DNA from: Rachycentron canadum
Taxonomy: Eukaryota; Chordata; Actinopteri; Carangiformes; Rachycentridae
Length of the DNA stretch: 64,000 bases
Assembly: GCA_038496675.1 (NCBI GenBank)
Contig: CM076650.1
Span: 21,430,110-21,494,109 of the forward strand
Reading direction: 5' to 3'
The notes under the pieces: generated by a model
Seen by the model: only the letters and a program-made list of their open reading frames with translations
Told to the model about the DNA's origin: nothing
Databases searched by the model: none
Shown: piece after piece, positions 48,230-60,499 of the stretch
How the letters are laid out: each line of letters begins with the position of its first letter
Position numbering within the stretch: the first letter of the stretch is position 1
Made by a program: the position numbers and the translations under genes

Positions 48230-48740
48230 AGCCCTTACATGCCCCTGGCCCAGTTCCCCAGAGGATGAATCCCACTGACATGGATGAGCCTCTGACAGTT
48301 TAGGTTTTTAGCAACACATCTACAATTTGGTACAGGTGTTCATTTATGGTAGACAGATAATTAATTTTAATGACTTTGATTATCCCCCTAGGTGATTTAG
48401 ACCAGCCTTTTTTTTTCACTTCTGTGTACGAATATGTGAAATATATCTACTGGCACGAAATTTCACACTGACAGTCATTGTTCCCGGAGGGTGAATTTTA
48501 ATGAATTTGTGGCTACCCGACTTAATCTAGCATCAACCTTTTATTTCATCCTTTGTTTTCAGAGCAAATTGGTTGTTCATTATTAAATCTTAGCAGGCTA
48601 ACACACTAAACTGTAATGGTGAAGAGGGTAAAGATTATATCTGCATTGTAATTGTGATCATGCTTTAAAGATGACTTTAGCATTTAGCTGGAAACAGCCT
48701 CATAGAGCCACTAGCATTTGCATATATATACCCAGTTGTG
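48230..48740 (-). repeat. Dispersed repeat family L, reverse copy
   Basis: In plus-strand order it shows 'cccagaggatgaatcccac', 'gacatggatgagcctctga', 'caatttggtacaggtgttca', 'cccggagggtgaatttta', 'cagcatttagctgg'-type and 'catagagccactagcat'. These are the reverse complement of blocks of the copy at 21295-21790, in matching order. It is more diverged than that copy. No coding content. Confidence 0.6.
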
Positions 48741-50881
48741 TTAATATTGTCATTGACCTGACCTAAATGTTTGTTTAATTGAATGAAATTTAAAACTTGG
48801 TAACTGTGAGAACAAAACTGTTCACTAAGTAGCTACCTACATGGAAGAGAAGTGGCAGAGACACTAAATTCCAGTAAAAAAAAAAAATGTAATCTATTAA
48901 TCTATTTTTATCTATTTCAAATTCATTTGTAATTTATTCTGCTCAGTACTCCATGTCCTAAAGTCCTAATTATATTCCGGTGGTAAAATCGAGTTTTATC
49001 ATGACTGATGGATAAAGTAAGAAGAATATCCTAATGTTCATTTCCTTTCTAGCCCACTTCTGCAGCTTTGCTTACTCTCTCTTATGCTGACAAACAGATC
49101 CAGGTGTACACATATATATAAGCCGGAATCCAAGCTCACAATCGCACAAACAACACTGAAGAATGGACACAGAAATACACGCACGCACGCACGCACGCAC
49201 GCACACTGATCAGATTCACTTTTTTTTTAATTAGAGGCTGAGCTGCCTCTCTCCCACTCCCTCTCTTTGTTTTGTTTCATGCGACCTCCACTTGCGACTC
49301 ATGGCAATCTGCTCATTGTGCCATGATATTAGGTGATTAAAAATCACCATATTGGAAGATGAGGAGAGCAGAATGAAAAGGCATAAAAGAGAAAGAAACA
49401 CTGTGGTTGTTTCACCGGCACCTGAGGAGAATATGGAATGTGCCAGATGCATCTGGCCTGCTATTGATATTCTCCGCCGCATGCGTGTGGTGAAAAACCA
49501 TCCATAAAATAAAGAGAACAAATAGATAAACAAAAATCACAATAACAACCCCCAAGACAAACAAACCCTGTGCTACATGTTCTAATCTATGTTGCTGATA
49601 GCTGCTTAGAAGGCTGGTGAATGGGCATTTCTCCGGTGTGTGGTAGCAATAACAAAACCCTCTCTTATTCACAATGCACAAATAAAAATGGTGATCTGAG
49701 GGATATCAAGAGTCAGACTTTCATGCTAAAGTAAGGGATGCGAAGTGTGTAAATTGATAGGATTCAGCAGGTGTTACTTCAAAATTGGCAAAAGAAGTAA
49801 TAATTTATTTCCTGTTGTTGAAGGATAATGAATTCGCTATCATCCATGGCAGCGATGTGTAGCCTAACAGACAAATAGGAAAGCGAGTCACAGCGGTGCC
49901 CCTGCATCTGTATAAGACAACAAATACACCAGACCCTGCACAGTGGGGACAGTAAGTGCTTGTTAGTGTTCACATAAACACGCTGCTCTTCATACGATGC
50001 TGATGATGATGATGGTGATTGTAATCACAGTGAGTCAATTATCCCGAATTTTGTGTTGTGTGAGGACGGCAGGTAGGAATTTGATGAAAGCTCAAACCCA
50101 ACCTAAATCGCTTAATTCCTTCATTGCCTTGATCATCACAAATAATGCGTTCAGCAATGATGGAGAAGATTTGCACCTGAGTTACAAGACTGTCAGCTAT
50201 GATACATACAATTTCGAGCGTTTTCAAACAACAAACACGTCATTCATCTCAGATCATTTGATTGTGAAATTGTTGATTTATCGCATACAAGCAGAGTCAT
50301 TAAGCTTTGTTGACAGAGGAAAACAGTGAAAGCAGCGGACTGAAACACAAATAACATTATAAGGTTCCACTTTTTAACAACCATTATAGATTGTACACAT
50401 AATCATTTCGGGGTTTTATGTTCTACAATATAAAATAAATTTTACGAATTGTCACATATCAGATTTTTTTTTTTTTTTTTTATGTTGAGATTGATATTGT
50501 GTTGGAAGTGTGGTAACAGATACAACAAATAAAATGGCATTCATTGCCTGCTGTTAGCTTGTGGAGTGGATACATTTATAACTACATTTTTTTTTGTCCA
50601 CTTGGGGGATGCACAAAATGCTGTATCTACAATATTGACATATTTTACTCTTATAAAGTTGTTCATTGTTTTGTTGTTTATTATTTTTCTTACCTGACAT
50701 CAACATTTATTCACTTGTTGTTCAGTAGTTGTATTAATGGTGACTTTCTTTTGAGCTTTGCTTTTGGCACTAACTGTGTCTTCTTGTTTGGTGCTAGACA
50801 ATTGGTGTCTTTCATATTTTGTTGAAAACAACTCCCTGCTGCAGTTGGAGATGGGGCTGAGGAGAAAGACCTACAGTGGCC
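48741..50881. other. Unassigned non-coding DNA
   Basis: (GCAC)n lies at 49177-49205, a short (GAT)n at 49998-50013 and a T-run at 50464-50481. The stretch 49230-49500 is non-repetitive and includes 'aggtgattaaaaatcacc' (an imperfect palindrome), perhaps regulatory. No exon is supported. Confidence 0.4.
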
Positions 50882-50985
50882 CTGAGAACTCAACTGCACT
50901 ACAACTTAAGAAAACACACAAATCGACAAAACATGAGCAAATTCAGAAAACGTACTTATCATTTGACCATATGCACTGCAAATGG
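50882..50985 (+). repeat. Dispersed repeat family J, copy 1
   Basis: A 27-bp segment (50925-50951) is exactly the reverse complement of 60017-60043. The similarity extends about 20 bp outward with 'aacttaagaaaacac' versus 'aacttagaaaacac'. The family's class is unknown to me. Confidence 0.75.
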
Positions 50986-51787
50986 TAAAGGCATTGAATA
51001 GCAAGGCCATATGGATTTATTATGGTACATGTATTATTATACATTATAATACATATTATGTGTCCTAGCTGGGTTAATCCTCTACATTTAATTTATCGGT
51101 TCTGATGGTAACAGGAAAGTGAGAGGACAGTCAGGAAGCAAGCAAGGACGACCTTCAGATCCGAACCCACGGTCACTGCTGTTGTATATCTGTTGTGATC
51201 TGTTATGTTGTCAAGTTGCTTTTTTTTGTTTGTTTGTTTTTTTTTTATTTGCTTGTTGTTTTGTCTATATGCACATTTTCTTAAGTTTCAGTGCATTGAG
51301 CTCTCAGGGCCACCGTAGAAAGCTGAGACGAAACAAAAAATCAAGACAATGAGCTGAAAGATGCTAAAGCTCAGCCCTCCATAGTTTTTAGCTTTTTAGG
51401 TTTGTCACCATGAGTGACATCTTTCACGGTCCATATGATATCATTTGATCTACTGCTAAAATTAAAATATTCACTAAAGCAGCAAAAAAAGAGTCTGAGT
51501 GAACACAAGAAGTTTACTTTACTTTAACCACAGCTTGAAAATGTTGTAGTTGTAATGTTGTAGTTATTGCATTAGTTATTCAGTAAATAACACCCAATAT
51601 TATGATTAAAATGGTTCAAATATCTTATCCTATCCAGGACAGACATGTAATGAGTGACACAACTTAGATTAACCGCTGGTAGAATAATACTCTAGGGTAA
51701 CACATTCATAATATTATATAAATTGATATGTGAAAGTACTCCATGAACAGAATACTAAGGCTGTTTTTTTTTTAATGAAAGCAACAT
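50986..51787. other. Unassigned non-coding DNA
   Basis: A T/G-rich run lies at 51221-51270. Nothing else. Confidence 0.4.
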
Positions 51788-52050
51788 TAAAGCTGCACTA
51801 ACTGGTATTTTTCTGTCACTGCTTGGTCAAATAAACGGTGTTCCTCTCCGTGACAACCCCACAGAGAATTATCGCTCAGCGTTCTTAGCCCCTTTCAGCT
51901 CATTGTTTAGGTTTTTTTTTGCTGTGTTTTTTTTTTTTTAGCACAACGTGTACTGTATTGGCTCGATCTCAGTCTCTCACTCTCAGCCCAGCATCAAACA
52001 GCCGACAAAGTTAACGTCTAGTCGGTGAAGAAAGTGCTTGAGAAGCTAGA
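51788..52050 (+). repeat. Probable old dispersed repeat
   Basis: The start 'ttaaagctgcactaactggt' and the later 'gtgacaaccccacagaga' and 'cctttcagctcattgttta' match a teleost repeat I recall, but there is no second clear copy in this window to confirm it (37208 shares only the first words). Confidence 0.4.
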
Positions 52051-52149
52051 CGTCAGAAGAAGAGAAGAAAATAAATGAGAGGAAGAGAAGTGGTGAAACA
52101 AGAGAGGACAGAAAAAAATACATCAAAATAGAATCAAAAGTAAACTTGT

Positions 52150-52171
52150 TTGTGTGTGTGTCTGTGTGTCT

Positions 52172-52239
<68 letters not shown>

Positions 52240-52240
52240 T
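52150..52240. repeat. (GT)n microsatellite with interruptions
   Basis: About 90 bp with TCTG interruptions, then a G-run. The His/Thr-rich minus-strand frame is an artefact. Confidence 0.95.
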
Positions 52241-53789
52241 GGGGGTATTGTATTACATTAAGAAGAACAAAGAACAAAGACAGTGTGGAAATATGTCTGT
52301 TCCTCTGACAGCCATGTTCCCATGACAACTGTTGTTCTGGGTGACATAGGCGGAGTCATACTGGAGTTGCAGGGATGCATATAAACACACACATTCACGA
52401 ACACGTACCATCCCTCTCAGCTTGACTCGCCACGTTTTTTTTTGTTTTGTTTTTTGTTTTTTCACCAAAAAATATTTCAGTCCTCCCCTGCAGCCCTTCT
52501 CACCCCTCCTCTTGTGTTTGTTCTTTCTCTTTCAACTTGGGGGTGGTGGGGTTGAGGAGGAGGGGGTTGTCATCACTAAAATTCCCACAAGTCAAATGAC
52601 AACTAACATCCAGGCCTTTGTGATGTTTCAAAAAGCTTTTGTCTCATAGGCAGCCTCCTTCTGTCTCCCACTTTGCTCTTTCGTGCCCTTTTTTTCTTGG
52701 TCGTTCACTTTCTTTCCTCCCTTTCTTTTCTCCGTTTTCTTGTTGTTTCTCTGCGCCGCAAACATTGAAAGGGATTTAATCGACAAGCGGTGCTCAATCA
52801 GCCAACAAATCAGCTCATTTGTCGTTTGTGACTTTGCCCTGAGTCTTCTTCGGCGCCCGCCTCGAGCTCGACGTGGTGCTTTTCTGAAGCCCATCTCTGA
52901 GACCTCCTCAGACAAACACACACACGCACACGCGCACACACTCCATAAACACCTTGCAGGCAGATGAGAGAGACAGTTTATAAAGTCAGTGATCTGCTAC
53001 TTTTTTTCTTTTTTTTTTTATCAAAGGGATTATGATAGCTTTCAAATCTGTGCCCATTAGCACTGTAAGCATATGAACTATCATTAGGGGATTCATAAAA
53101 GACTGGAGAAGGTTCTCTTTTCAAAGAATTCATCAGGTAGAAAAAAGGGCTGTCGGCACATCTGATATCGGCTCATCGCAGGTGCAAAAGTGAATATGTG
53201 AATATATATCTTGGGGGGGTGTCTCCAAACTGCTTGGTAAATAAATCACTGTGTATTATCTGGTATCTGTATCCCAGAATTTCATCAAATACAGTATATT
53301 TTGCTATTTAGTTTTTTGGAATGAGGCTCTCCCTTTCGTCAGTGTAAAAGTGTTGTTTAGCGACTGTATACATTATTGCTAGATTATCTACAGCAAAATT
53401 TAAGAATAAATAAATAAATATAATACAGTAATTTAAGAATAAAATAGATTTTTTAAAACTGTTTCACACTCTGTCCTGTCATATTGCATCATATATTGCT
53501 GACTGGAGCCAGGCTATTGTTATTCTCGCAACCCTATCATGGTCAAATAGGCTTGATGGTGTCATTAACCTGTGATCTTGTAAGTCTATTAGACTTCATT
53601 TCAGCACTGTGCACTTTTCAAATAGGCTGCCTCTCTTAATTTAGGACCAGTGATTATTATTAGATGTTGCAAGGTCATTATTTTTGGAATTTCCAAAAGC
53701 CTTGTATTTCGGTCAATCTGTCAAATACTTCATTGTGAACCAAAAATGTCAACTTGTTGGTAGTACTACATGAAATCATAATGAGACCA
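52241..53789. other. Unassigned DNA; candidate conserved blocks
   Basis: Pyrimidine-rich at 52430-52740. Two non-repetitive blocks, 52754-52880 and 53015-53180, have complex sequence with TTAAT, ATCAAAGG and CAATCA words and no coding periodicity. They are the best candidates in the window for conserved non-coding DNA, but this cannot be shown from one sequence. Confidence 0.3.
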
Positions 53790-54130
53790 CAATGATGTGG
53801 AGCCATATATTTCAAGTTGTCAGGCAGGTCACTGTGTTGTACAGTTATTCAGTCACAAGCTAGCCCCGCCCTAATGCATGTCCTACTTTCTCAATATTTT
53901 CCTCAAAATATCATGTTGCATTGAGGAAGACTTGACACTAGAGACTGAGACCATCATCTGTGTACTGAGGCAATAAATCACGTGAAAAGACCATTTTTCC
54001 CATAGACTTCAATATCAATCTGACTTCTTTTTAAAACCTCACGCGTCGCCCTCTGATGGTCATTAGATAGAATGCAGGCTGAAGGCACCTCAGTGTTGGC
54101 TTCAGTTTTTAGACCCAGAGTACATGATAT
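53790..54130 (+). repeat. MITE-like dispersed repeat, copy F
   Basis: Family blocks are 'ttgtcaggcaggtcact' (shared with reverse copy D), 'ccgccctaatgcatgtcc', 'catgttgcattgaggaag', 'gacactagagactgagacc', 'gaggcaataaatcacgtg', 'catagacttcaatatca' and 'cctctgatggtcattaga'. The order is as in copies B and C. Confidence 0.75.
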
Positions 54131-54135
54131 ATGTA

Positions 54136-54410
54136 TCTTCCATAGACTATATATGTAGCTGGTGTAGCTCTGTGGTGACACGCATAGTGGTCCCTGCTTG
54201 ACTCCATCAAACTCCAAGCTAATACCAAAATGGACAAAGAGGAGGGGCCTGTGTGGAGCCGAGAATTTGGTGCATGCCGGTTTGTGGCAAGGCAATGAGT
54301 GACTTGAAAATCTTGCAGTCGTCATGAAGGCCATTTGAAGAGCTGAGGTTTTTGATATTTCCATGTTGGCTTAATTTTCCAGCCTTGGAGGTTGCTGCTT
54401 GGGATGCACA
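54136..54410 (+). repeat. Related repeat segment abutting copy F
   Basis: It begins at 'cttccatagactatatatg', which resembles a terminal motif of the MITE-like group, and ends with 'tttccatgttggcttaattt' and 'tccagccttggaggttgc', close to the ends of copies E and B. It may be a second member inserted beside copy F, or its extended 3-prime part. Confidence 0.4.
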
Positions 54411-57156
54411 AAATTTTGTGCATTTTTTGCTCCGTCGAGCACTGCTGAGTTATTAACGCTGTATGAAAACACAGAGACGATAAAATGATCAGGATTCATA
54501 CTCAGAGCTCTGTCAATGTCTGTGAAAAAAGTAGTGGCGCATCATTCAACAGTTCAACAGCCGCCATATTTCACCCTGAGCCAAAGGGGTGGACAGACTC
54601 ACCACCATAATCATCAACAGCTGCCTGTGAGGCTATTAACAGAGCACAGTGCTGTCCAGCACCTCCATTTGAATCTGCCCTTGTGGCAGAGGTGTTTAAG
54701 GTGAATTTTAGCATCTGTTTTCTTTTCTCCTATTTGTACGGCCCTGCCTCTCATGTGCTGACACAGCCAAAAACAAATCAGGTTGATGATCCAGTTTGTT
54801 TGAGCCTGGTGTGCGAATCCTACCTCGGACCAGGAAGTCATTCTAATGGATAATCCAATAAGCCGGTGCCATCCTGTTCCTGGCAGGGTTGTATGGCAGT
54901 GGGGCCTGGTGAGTGAGAATAGTAGCTGGGGGGGTGACAGGAAGAGCATCTCCTCACCTCTCCGAGCCCTCCTGGCTCCCCCACAGCCACAGCTACCGCC
55001 TCCTGCCAAGTCATTCATTAACCCCAGCGGAGGAACTGCGGGAAGAGAGAGGAAGATGGGGAGCGGAAGATGAGGAGAGCGAAGTCTCTGTGGGAGAGAA
55101 TGAATAAACAGATAGAGGAGATAAAGAGAGAGAGAAAGGAAGAGTTTGCTTGTGAAGGTGTGGAAGCAATTCTGAGCAAACACAGTTTCCCAAATGCTGT
55201 TCTTATTCAAATATCTTGTGGCCACTGTCATCAATCACCTTTTCCCTGTTCTTCCTCAAATCAACTAATATTCAAGGCACATCGCCAACACACTGGTGGG
55301 CAATGTCAGGCCAGAAAAGCACTGACAGCACCACATTGAAGAGAATTCAGATGACTGGTGAAACAATATTCAAAGTTACTTAACCCTAAACCATGGAAGA
55401 GCTGTATTTATGTTGGTGAAGTCTGGCGGGAAACTGCATTTTATAATTCAAACGAACAGTACAGATAAGATAAGAGCTGGAGCAAAATGGGAGTGCAATT
55501 CAGAGGGGGAGAGAGGGGGTGGGGTGGGGTGTGGTGGTGGATGGGTGGGTGGGGGGAGTGCCTTTCTTAAATAAAGAAGCTCGGAATGATGTTAAAGTAA
55601 TGGGGAACACAACGGGAACACAACTTCTGGACCGGCGGTGACTTTGGAAGTGAATGTGGAGAAAGGGGGGAGGAGGGGAGGTGAAAGATGGAGAAAGAGA
55701 GGAAAATAAAAGGCCACGTCTGTGAGACGAGAGCAGTATGGTATTTTATTTGTCAGCCGGAGAAGCGAAAAGCCACACGTCCACGCATGCATGGCGAACA
55801 CACAGACACAAGGCTATTTCCTCCCCCTGCTTCCTCTCACCTTTATTCTGTACCCGTTGTGTTTGCGCATGCACACACACACACACACAAACAGCAAAGT
55901 GCTGAGAGGAAACACTCTCTGATCCCATGGTGAGAGTGAATGGAAGGCCATAGCTCGCGTATGGCCACCGGGTCTGTGCTGCTCTGCTCCCGAGCGAAAG
56001 CCGGCTGTAGATGGCACTGTAGCACTGCAGAAAAACACTGCATCCTCATACAAACACACACGAACAAACACACACACACACACAAACAGACACATGCATA
56101 CACATGCATACTATGCATGGACATGTGCACACATGAACATACATACATGTGAGAAAAGCAGCTCCAGATGCAGGCAAAAGATATTCCAGTACTCAAGACG
56201 CAACAGTGTGTGGGATCAAACCTAGCATATATCTGTGTGTGTGTGTGTGTGTGTACAGCATGTTTCATGTCATGTCTGCACTGTTCCATGGAGATATAGA
56301 GAATGTACTTCATACATGCTCCTTGACAGTTTTGCAATGTCACCGGATAATTATGCAGGGATGATTTTCTTTGTTTCTCTCTGTGACAGCAGGGGATTGC
56401 ACACACTGAGATTTACACAGATATGTACACACATGCAAATGCAGGTCCACCCACATGCTGGAGAAACACATGCCAGTGGCACAAGATTCAGTGTGTGATT
56501 GTTATCACGTGTCTTCAGTCTATCAATTACCTGTCTACGGTCTGACTCTCTGCAAAGTCATGCTGTTGGATGCAGATGCACAGTCAGAGCCTGGATCGTT
56601 GTCCCTCGCCTTCTGCCTCACAAGCAGGCACACTCGACGCTTACATTGATACAATATTGAGATTAACAAAAAAAGAAAAAAAAAAGACCCCGGAGGGAAA
56701 GAAAGACAGATTCCAAAAACGAGTGTAAGAAAGTGTGAAATGTAGATAATGAGAGAGAGGAATCGACACCGAAACATGCTGAACTACAGGGCCTGTCCCT
56801 CTCAAGCTTGGAGAGTTGTGTTCAGAGGCGCTGAGTGTTCGGTTGCGTTGACTAGAGGAGAGGGGAAGGTTGCTGAAATAGATGACTCGCTCTGGGCTGT
56901 ACACACTCTCAGAACAGATGCAACCACAGCACTTCCTTAATAGTGTTCCTCACACAGTAATAGTGGGAATACATCTGCAGGGTGATCGTGTGTGTGTGTG
57001 TGTGCGTGTGTGTGTATATTGGGGTGAGTGACTGCATATGTGGATTTCAATCTCTTTGAACTCTTAACTTCTAAGCTCAAAATGAAGTTTGAGTTCTCTG
57101 ATGTGCAGGTTAAAGGAGTGAGGAAATTTGGGCAAAATGTGCTCACAGTGTTCATG

Positions 57157-57189
<33 letters not shown>

Positions 57190-57360
57190 ATGCTTGAACC
57201 ATATTGAAAGAAGGATGGCACTGAAGAGGGATAACAAATCCCTCTTCTATGTGATGAGGGATAAAATACCACAAAGCCTGTTTGGTAGTTCCTCTTCACC
57301 TCTGATACTTTGATACCTGATTAAGTATAACATTTGTACATATTTATGAATGCACTGCCC

Positions 57361-57397
<37 letters not shown>

Positions 57398-57700
57398 ATA
57401 GATTTCTGTCGTATTTGGTTCTCTTCTCTGCAGACATGAAGATGGCCACAAGATGTTGATATTTGGTTGAATTTAGTTTGCTTAGTTGACTGAAATTCAG
57501 TGTCAGGACGTCTCATTCCAGTGTTAATTAGACATAAAATGCTTACGACAGCTGACACTGATATTTTGTTGCTTTTGAGTTGCGTTGTTAAGTAAAACCA
57601 GCCAAAATCCGTCATTTTCCAAATGTCTCACGTCAAGATAACGTTTCTCGTCATGAGCAAAACCCAACATCTACTAAACATCAGCCAAACATCATGATGT
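54411..57700. other. Unassigned DNA, microsatellite-rich
   Basis: CA/GT arrays occur around 55873-55889, 56057-56098, 56235-56253, 56988-57015, 57161-57188 and 57364-57394. Open frames of up to 206 codons (minus strand, 54614-55234) have low-complexity Ser/Leu/Pro content and no domain. No exon is supported. Confidence 0.5.
55505..55560 (+). repeat. G-rich run with G-quadruplex potential
   Basis: At least six G-tracts of three or more, separated by one to seven bases (GGGGG, GGGGG, GGGG, GGGG, GGG, GGG, GGGGGG), satisfy the usual G3+N1-7 pattern on the plus strand. Confidence 0.75.
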
Positions 57701-58110
57701 TAGTTAGCCAGTGTTGGGTATTGACATCATTTTTTTAGCATCATTAGCATTAAAGGTCTTTCTACACTGGTTACACTGGCTGCAGTGTAGGTCATAAACC
57801 CCACCCATTCCATGAGGGAACAGGATATGAGCCAAACCAAAAAAGTCTAAGTAACTTCACATAGATTATTCACAAAGATGATTTCTGTCATTTTAAGTTC
57901 AGTTTAGTTTCAACAAGTTATTTGATGCTGTAAAAAGGGGGCATGACGTCATGATTGACAGCTGAGATGAGGGTGTGTGGGCAGGACCTGTTGTTGTTGA
58001 CTACTACGCAGACTCTGGTTTACGTCATTTGCGTTCAGTGGCAGCGTGCATCTTCTGGATATTTTAGGTTGGAGGGAATCGAGATGTGTCGTCCATCTTT
58101 ATTCGGCCAG
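57700..58110. repeat. Dispersed repeat (teleost type) with MITE-group terminus
   Basis: Blocks 'ggtcataaaccccaccc', 'aggatatgagccaaacc', 'gatgatttctgtcatttt', 'gatgctgtaaaaaggggg' and 'catgacgtcatgattgacag' correspond to a repeat I recall from fish genomes. It closes with 'gtgtcgtccatctttatt', which resembles the reverse of the terminal motif of copy E. It is not clearly repeated elsewhere in this window. Confidence 0.5.
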
Positions 58111-58129
58111 GTGTAATATTTAACTGCGT

Positions 58130-58270
58130 TCATCAGCACTTTTAATGTCAGCATAAAGATTCACGACAGTCCATTCAATCGCGGCTGAGCTATTTCAGTC
58201 TGGATCAAAGTGGTGGACCAAGTAACTGACACTGCCATCCCTAAAGCCCTGCTGCTAGTGCAGCCAAAAA
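58130..58270 (+). repeat. Dispersed repeat family L, partial copy
   Basis: It carries 'agtccattcaatcgcgg', 'gagctatttcagtctgga', 'tcaaagtggtggaccaa' and 'ccatccctaaagcc'. The first block aligns with 'aatccattcaggagttgag' in the copy at 21295-21790; the rest extends the family 3-prime end. Confidence 0.5.
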
Positions 58271-58675
58271 TATACACAATACACACTGTTCCTGACAGCT
58301 TCGCATTAACACACAGATAATATGTGAAGCAAATAAGCATATTTTAATACTATAAAGAAAACATTTTTGTATAATTCTATCTTTCAGTGTGTCAAGGCCA
58401 CTGTATGGTTTTGAAATAATCATATACTATAGCACAGTGCCAAATGAGGGTCCTTTCTTCACAATGACCCATTAGTTAAAGTCTCTGACTCGAAAAGGGA
58501 TGCATGATTCATGAGCGAGCTGAAGAGCCAATCCTATTTTTAAGTCCACACTGGACCAATCATTTCCATAAATTTCCCTGGTTTGCATTTGAGGGCAGAC
58601 TGTTGTGAGCCTCAGCCAAAGGGCCAGGGGTGGAAGTGGTCCACTTGTGTTGAAAGACTCTTGATGTGAAATGGC
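58271..58675. other. Unassigned non-coding DNA
   Basis: Nothing recognisable. Confidence 0.4.
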
Positions 58676-59002
58676 TCTTCTTTTCTTTTCTTTTTTTTCT
58701 ATTTCTCCATCACATCCATTTCTTCCATTCCAATCCTTGGCCTCGCTTTGCCCTTCCACCTGCACATTCTCCAGCTGCCCTTCTTACCTACCTCATGCTG
58801 TTATACGTCTATCAAACACCACTCTCCTATTTAACCTCTCTCCACACTTCAATCTGTCCATCCTCATTCCGCTGCATTTTCTCTGACTGCCCTCACTGTC
58901 TTGCTCTCTATCCTAGTAATTCTCCTTCCTCATCTTCTTTTCCTCACTTAATCCTTCCATCTATCTCTCATTCCCTTCCATCCCATTTTTCTTTTTAATC
59001 CA
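58676..59002. repeat. Polypyrimidine-rich tract (plus strand)
   Basis: It is dominated by C and T; the 110-codon and 71-codon plus frames here are compositional and rich in Ser, Pro, Leu and Phe. Confidence 0.6.
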
Positions 59003-59980
59003 TATTCATGTAATTTCTATATGGCAGCCTGGGGCTGCTGTAAGGGACTGTTACTTTGTGCTAAAGGTCTTGAAAGCCTGCCTGATTTACAGTAATAACT
59101 TGGGATATATCCAGAAATACCATTATCGAAGTATGAGCGCACACACAGACACAAAAACACAATCACACACACAGCTATTTCCTACCATCTGTAACTAACT
59201 TGTGTCCTCTGTCTTGCTTGCAATTTCTGACGCACTTTGGGCTGAGGTGCTGTAACAATCAAGCTTACAATACCACAAAAATATGACTTTTAATATAGTC
59301 TCACGGGAGTATGTGGCGGTCTCTCTCTTTTGTGTGTGTGTGTGTGTATGGCTCTGTGCATTTTTCTGTGTGTATCCAATTCCTTCAAAATTGCATGTTT
59401 GAAGCTGTGAGGAAAATGTGGATATTAAAGAGCCATCAATTCATGCAGCAACAAGGGAGAATTGATTGAATTTGCTCAGAGTTACAATAACTACACAGGT
59501 ACTGACAAAAATCAAAGCAAGAGGTGTCATTGCCTAACTTATGTAGTAAGCCAGTGGGATTTGATACAAATGGAGATATTTGTTGTTAACAGCACAACAA
59601 TTAGCTGTTGTCATTAGGGCTCTCATGATTTTAGTTATCATCACCAGCGGCAATCTTGGTATGATAAGTGAGGCCAAACAGCTGCCACATGGGAACATGT
59701 GATCAATTATATACCTGTATACACAAGTACTGTACATATCGTTCAGTGTGGATGAGAAAGAGAAGAAGTGCAGAAATGAGCTGTTCCCACATGCACTGTA
59801 ATCTGTAATAGCTGCAATTTGCCAATCCATAAACTATTTATGTTAGCAGAAATATCGCACCCTTTCTCTACTACGTGGCTGTATCGGCGATAAGCAGTCA
59901 TCCCACAACAGCCACAAAAACATGGACGTGCACGTGTGCTCGTCCCTATAACCATATCAGTACTCTTTACTCCTCCCTTT
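59003..59980. other. Unassigned DNA; candidate conserved block
   Basis: A (GT)n run lies at 59330-59347. The stretch 59585-59705 is non-repetitive with 'ctcatgattttagttatcat' and 'cacatgggaacatgtgatca' (an E-box-like near palindrome). No exon. Confidence 0.3.
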
Positions 59981-59984
59981 GTCA

Positions 59985-60121
59985 GTAAGTTCAACACACT
60001 GTAACTTGACATTGTTGTTTTCTGAATTTGCTCATGTTTTGTCCATTTGCATGTGTTTTCTAAGTTGCAGTGATTTGTGCTGTTGCCTTCAAGATCCACT
60101 GGCAGCCCACCAGTGGATCTT
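59985..60121 (-). repeat. Dispersed repeat family J, copy 2, followed by a perfect hairpin
   Basis: Bases 60017-60043 are the exact reverse complement of 50925-50951. Next to it, 60091-60102 (AAGATCCACTGG) and 60110-60121 form a perfect 12-bp inverted repeat around a 7-nt loop. Whether the hairpin belongs to the family is unclear, as copy 1 does not show it. Confidence 0.75.
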
Positions 60122-60499
60122 GACGGGCACATTTTTATGTTTCTGTGGTTGTATTGTCAGTGCAAGCACTGAATCGTCATCTGTAGGTCAATGGTGTGAG
60201 TAGGTCTGTTTCCGTCCACCTATTTGTTATCTCTTCTGCCCTGTTATTGGGTGGAAATGCCAGCAATTTCAGAGCAAGCAATAGTGGAAAAGTTGCTCTT
60301 TCATGAATGACAAAATGCGATGGGAACAATCTTAGCAAAGTAGCCATAATGTTCATGACACATGTGGTTTACAGTATTTGTCATTTTAGTTTCAGCAAAG
60401 ACGCAAAAGTGGACATGACATGAAACAGGTGTCGACCAATGAGGAGGTTATGGTCAACGAAGGATTCGCTTTTTTAGATGACAGCATAATTATGAATGT
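60122..60499. other. Unassigned non-coding DNA
   Basis: Nothing recognisable. Confidence 0.4.

Noticed and set aside
54614..55234. 206-codon open frame, minus strand (longest without N)
   Set aside because: Composition is Ser/Leu/Pro-rich from pyrimidine-biased DNA, it has no domain, and it overlaps open frames on the opposite strand. There is no splice or polyadenylation context.
55843..56406. 187-codon open frame, minus strand
   Set aside because: Long parts are Cys-Val or His-Thr runs translated from CA/GT repeats.
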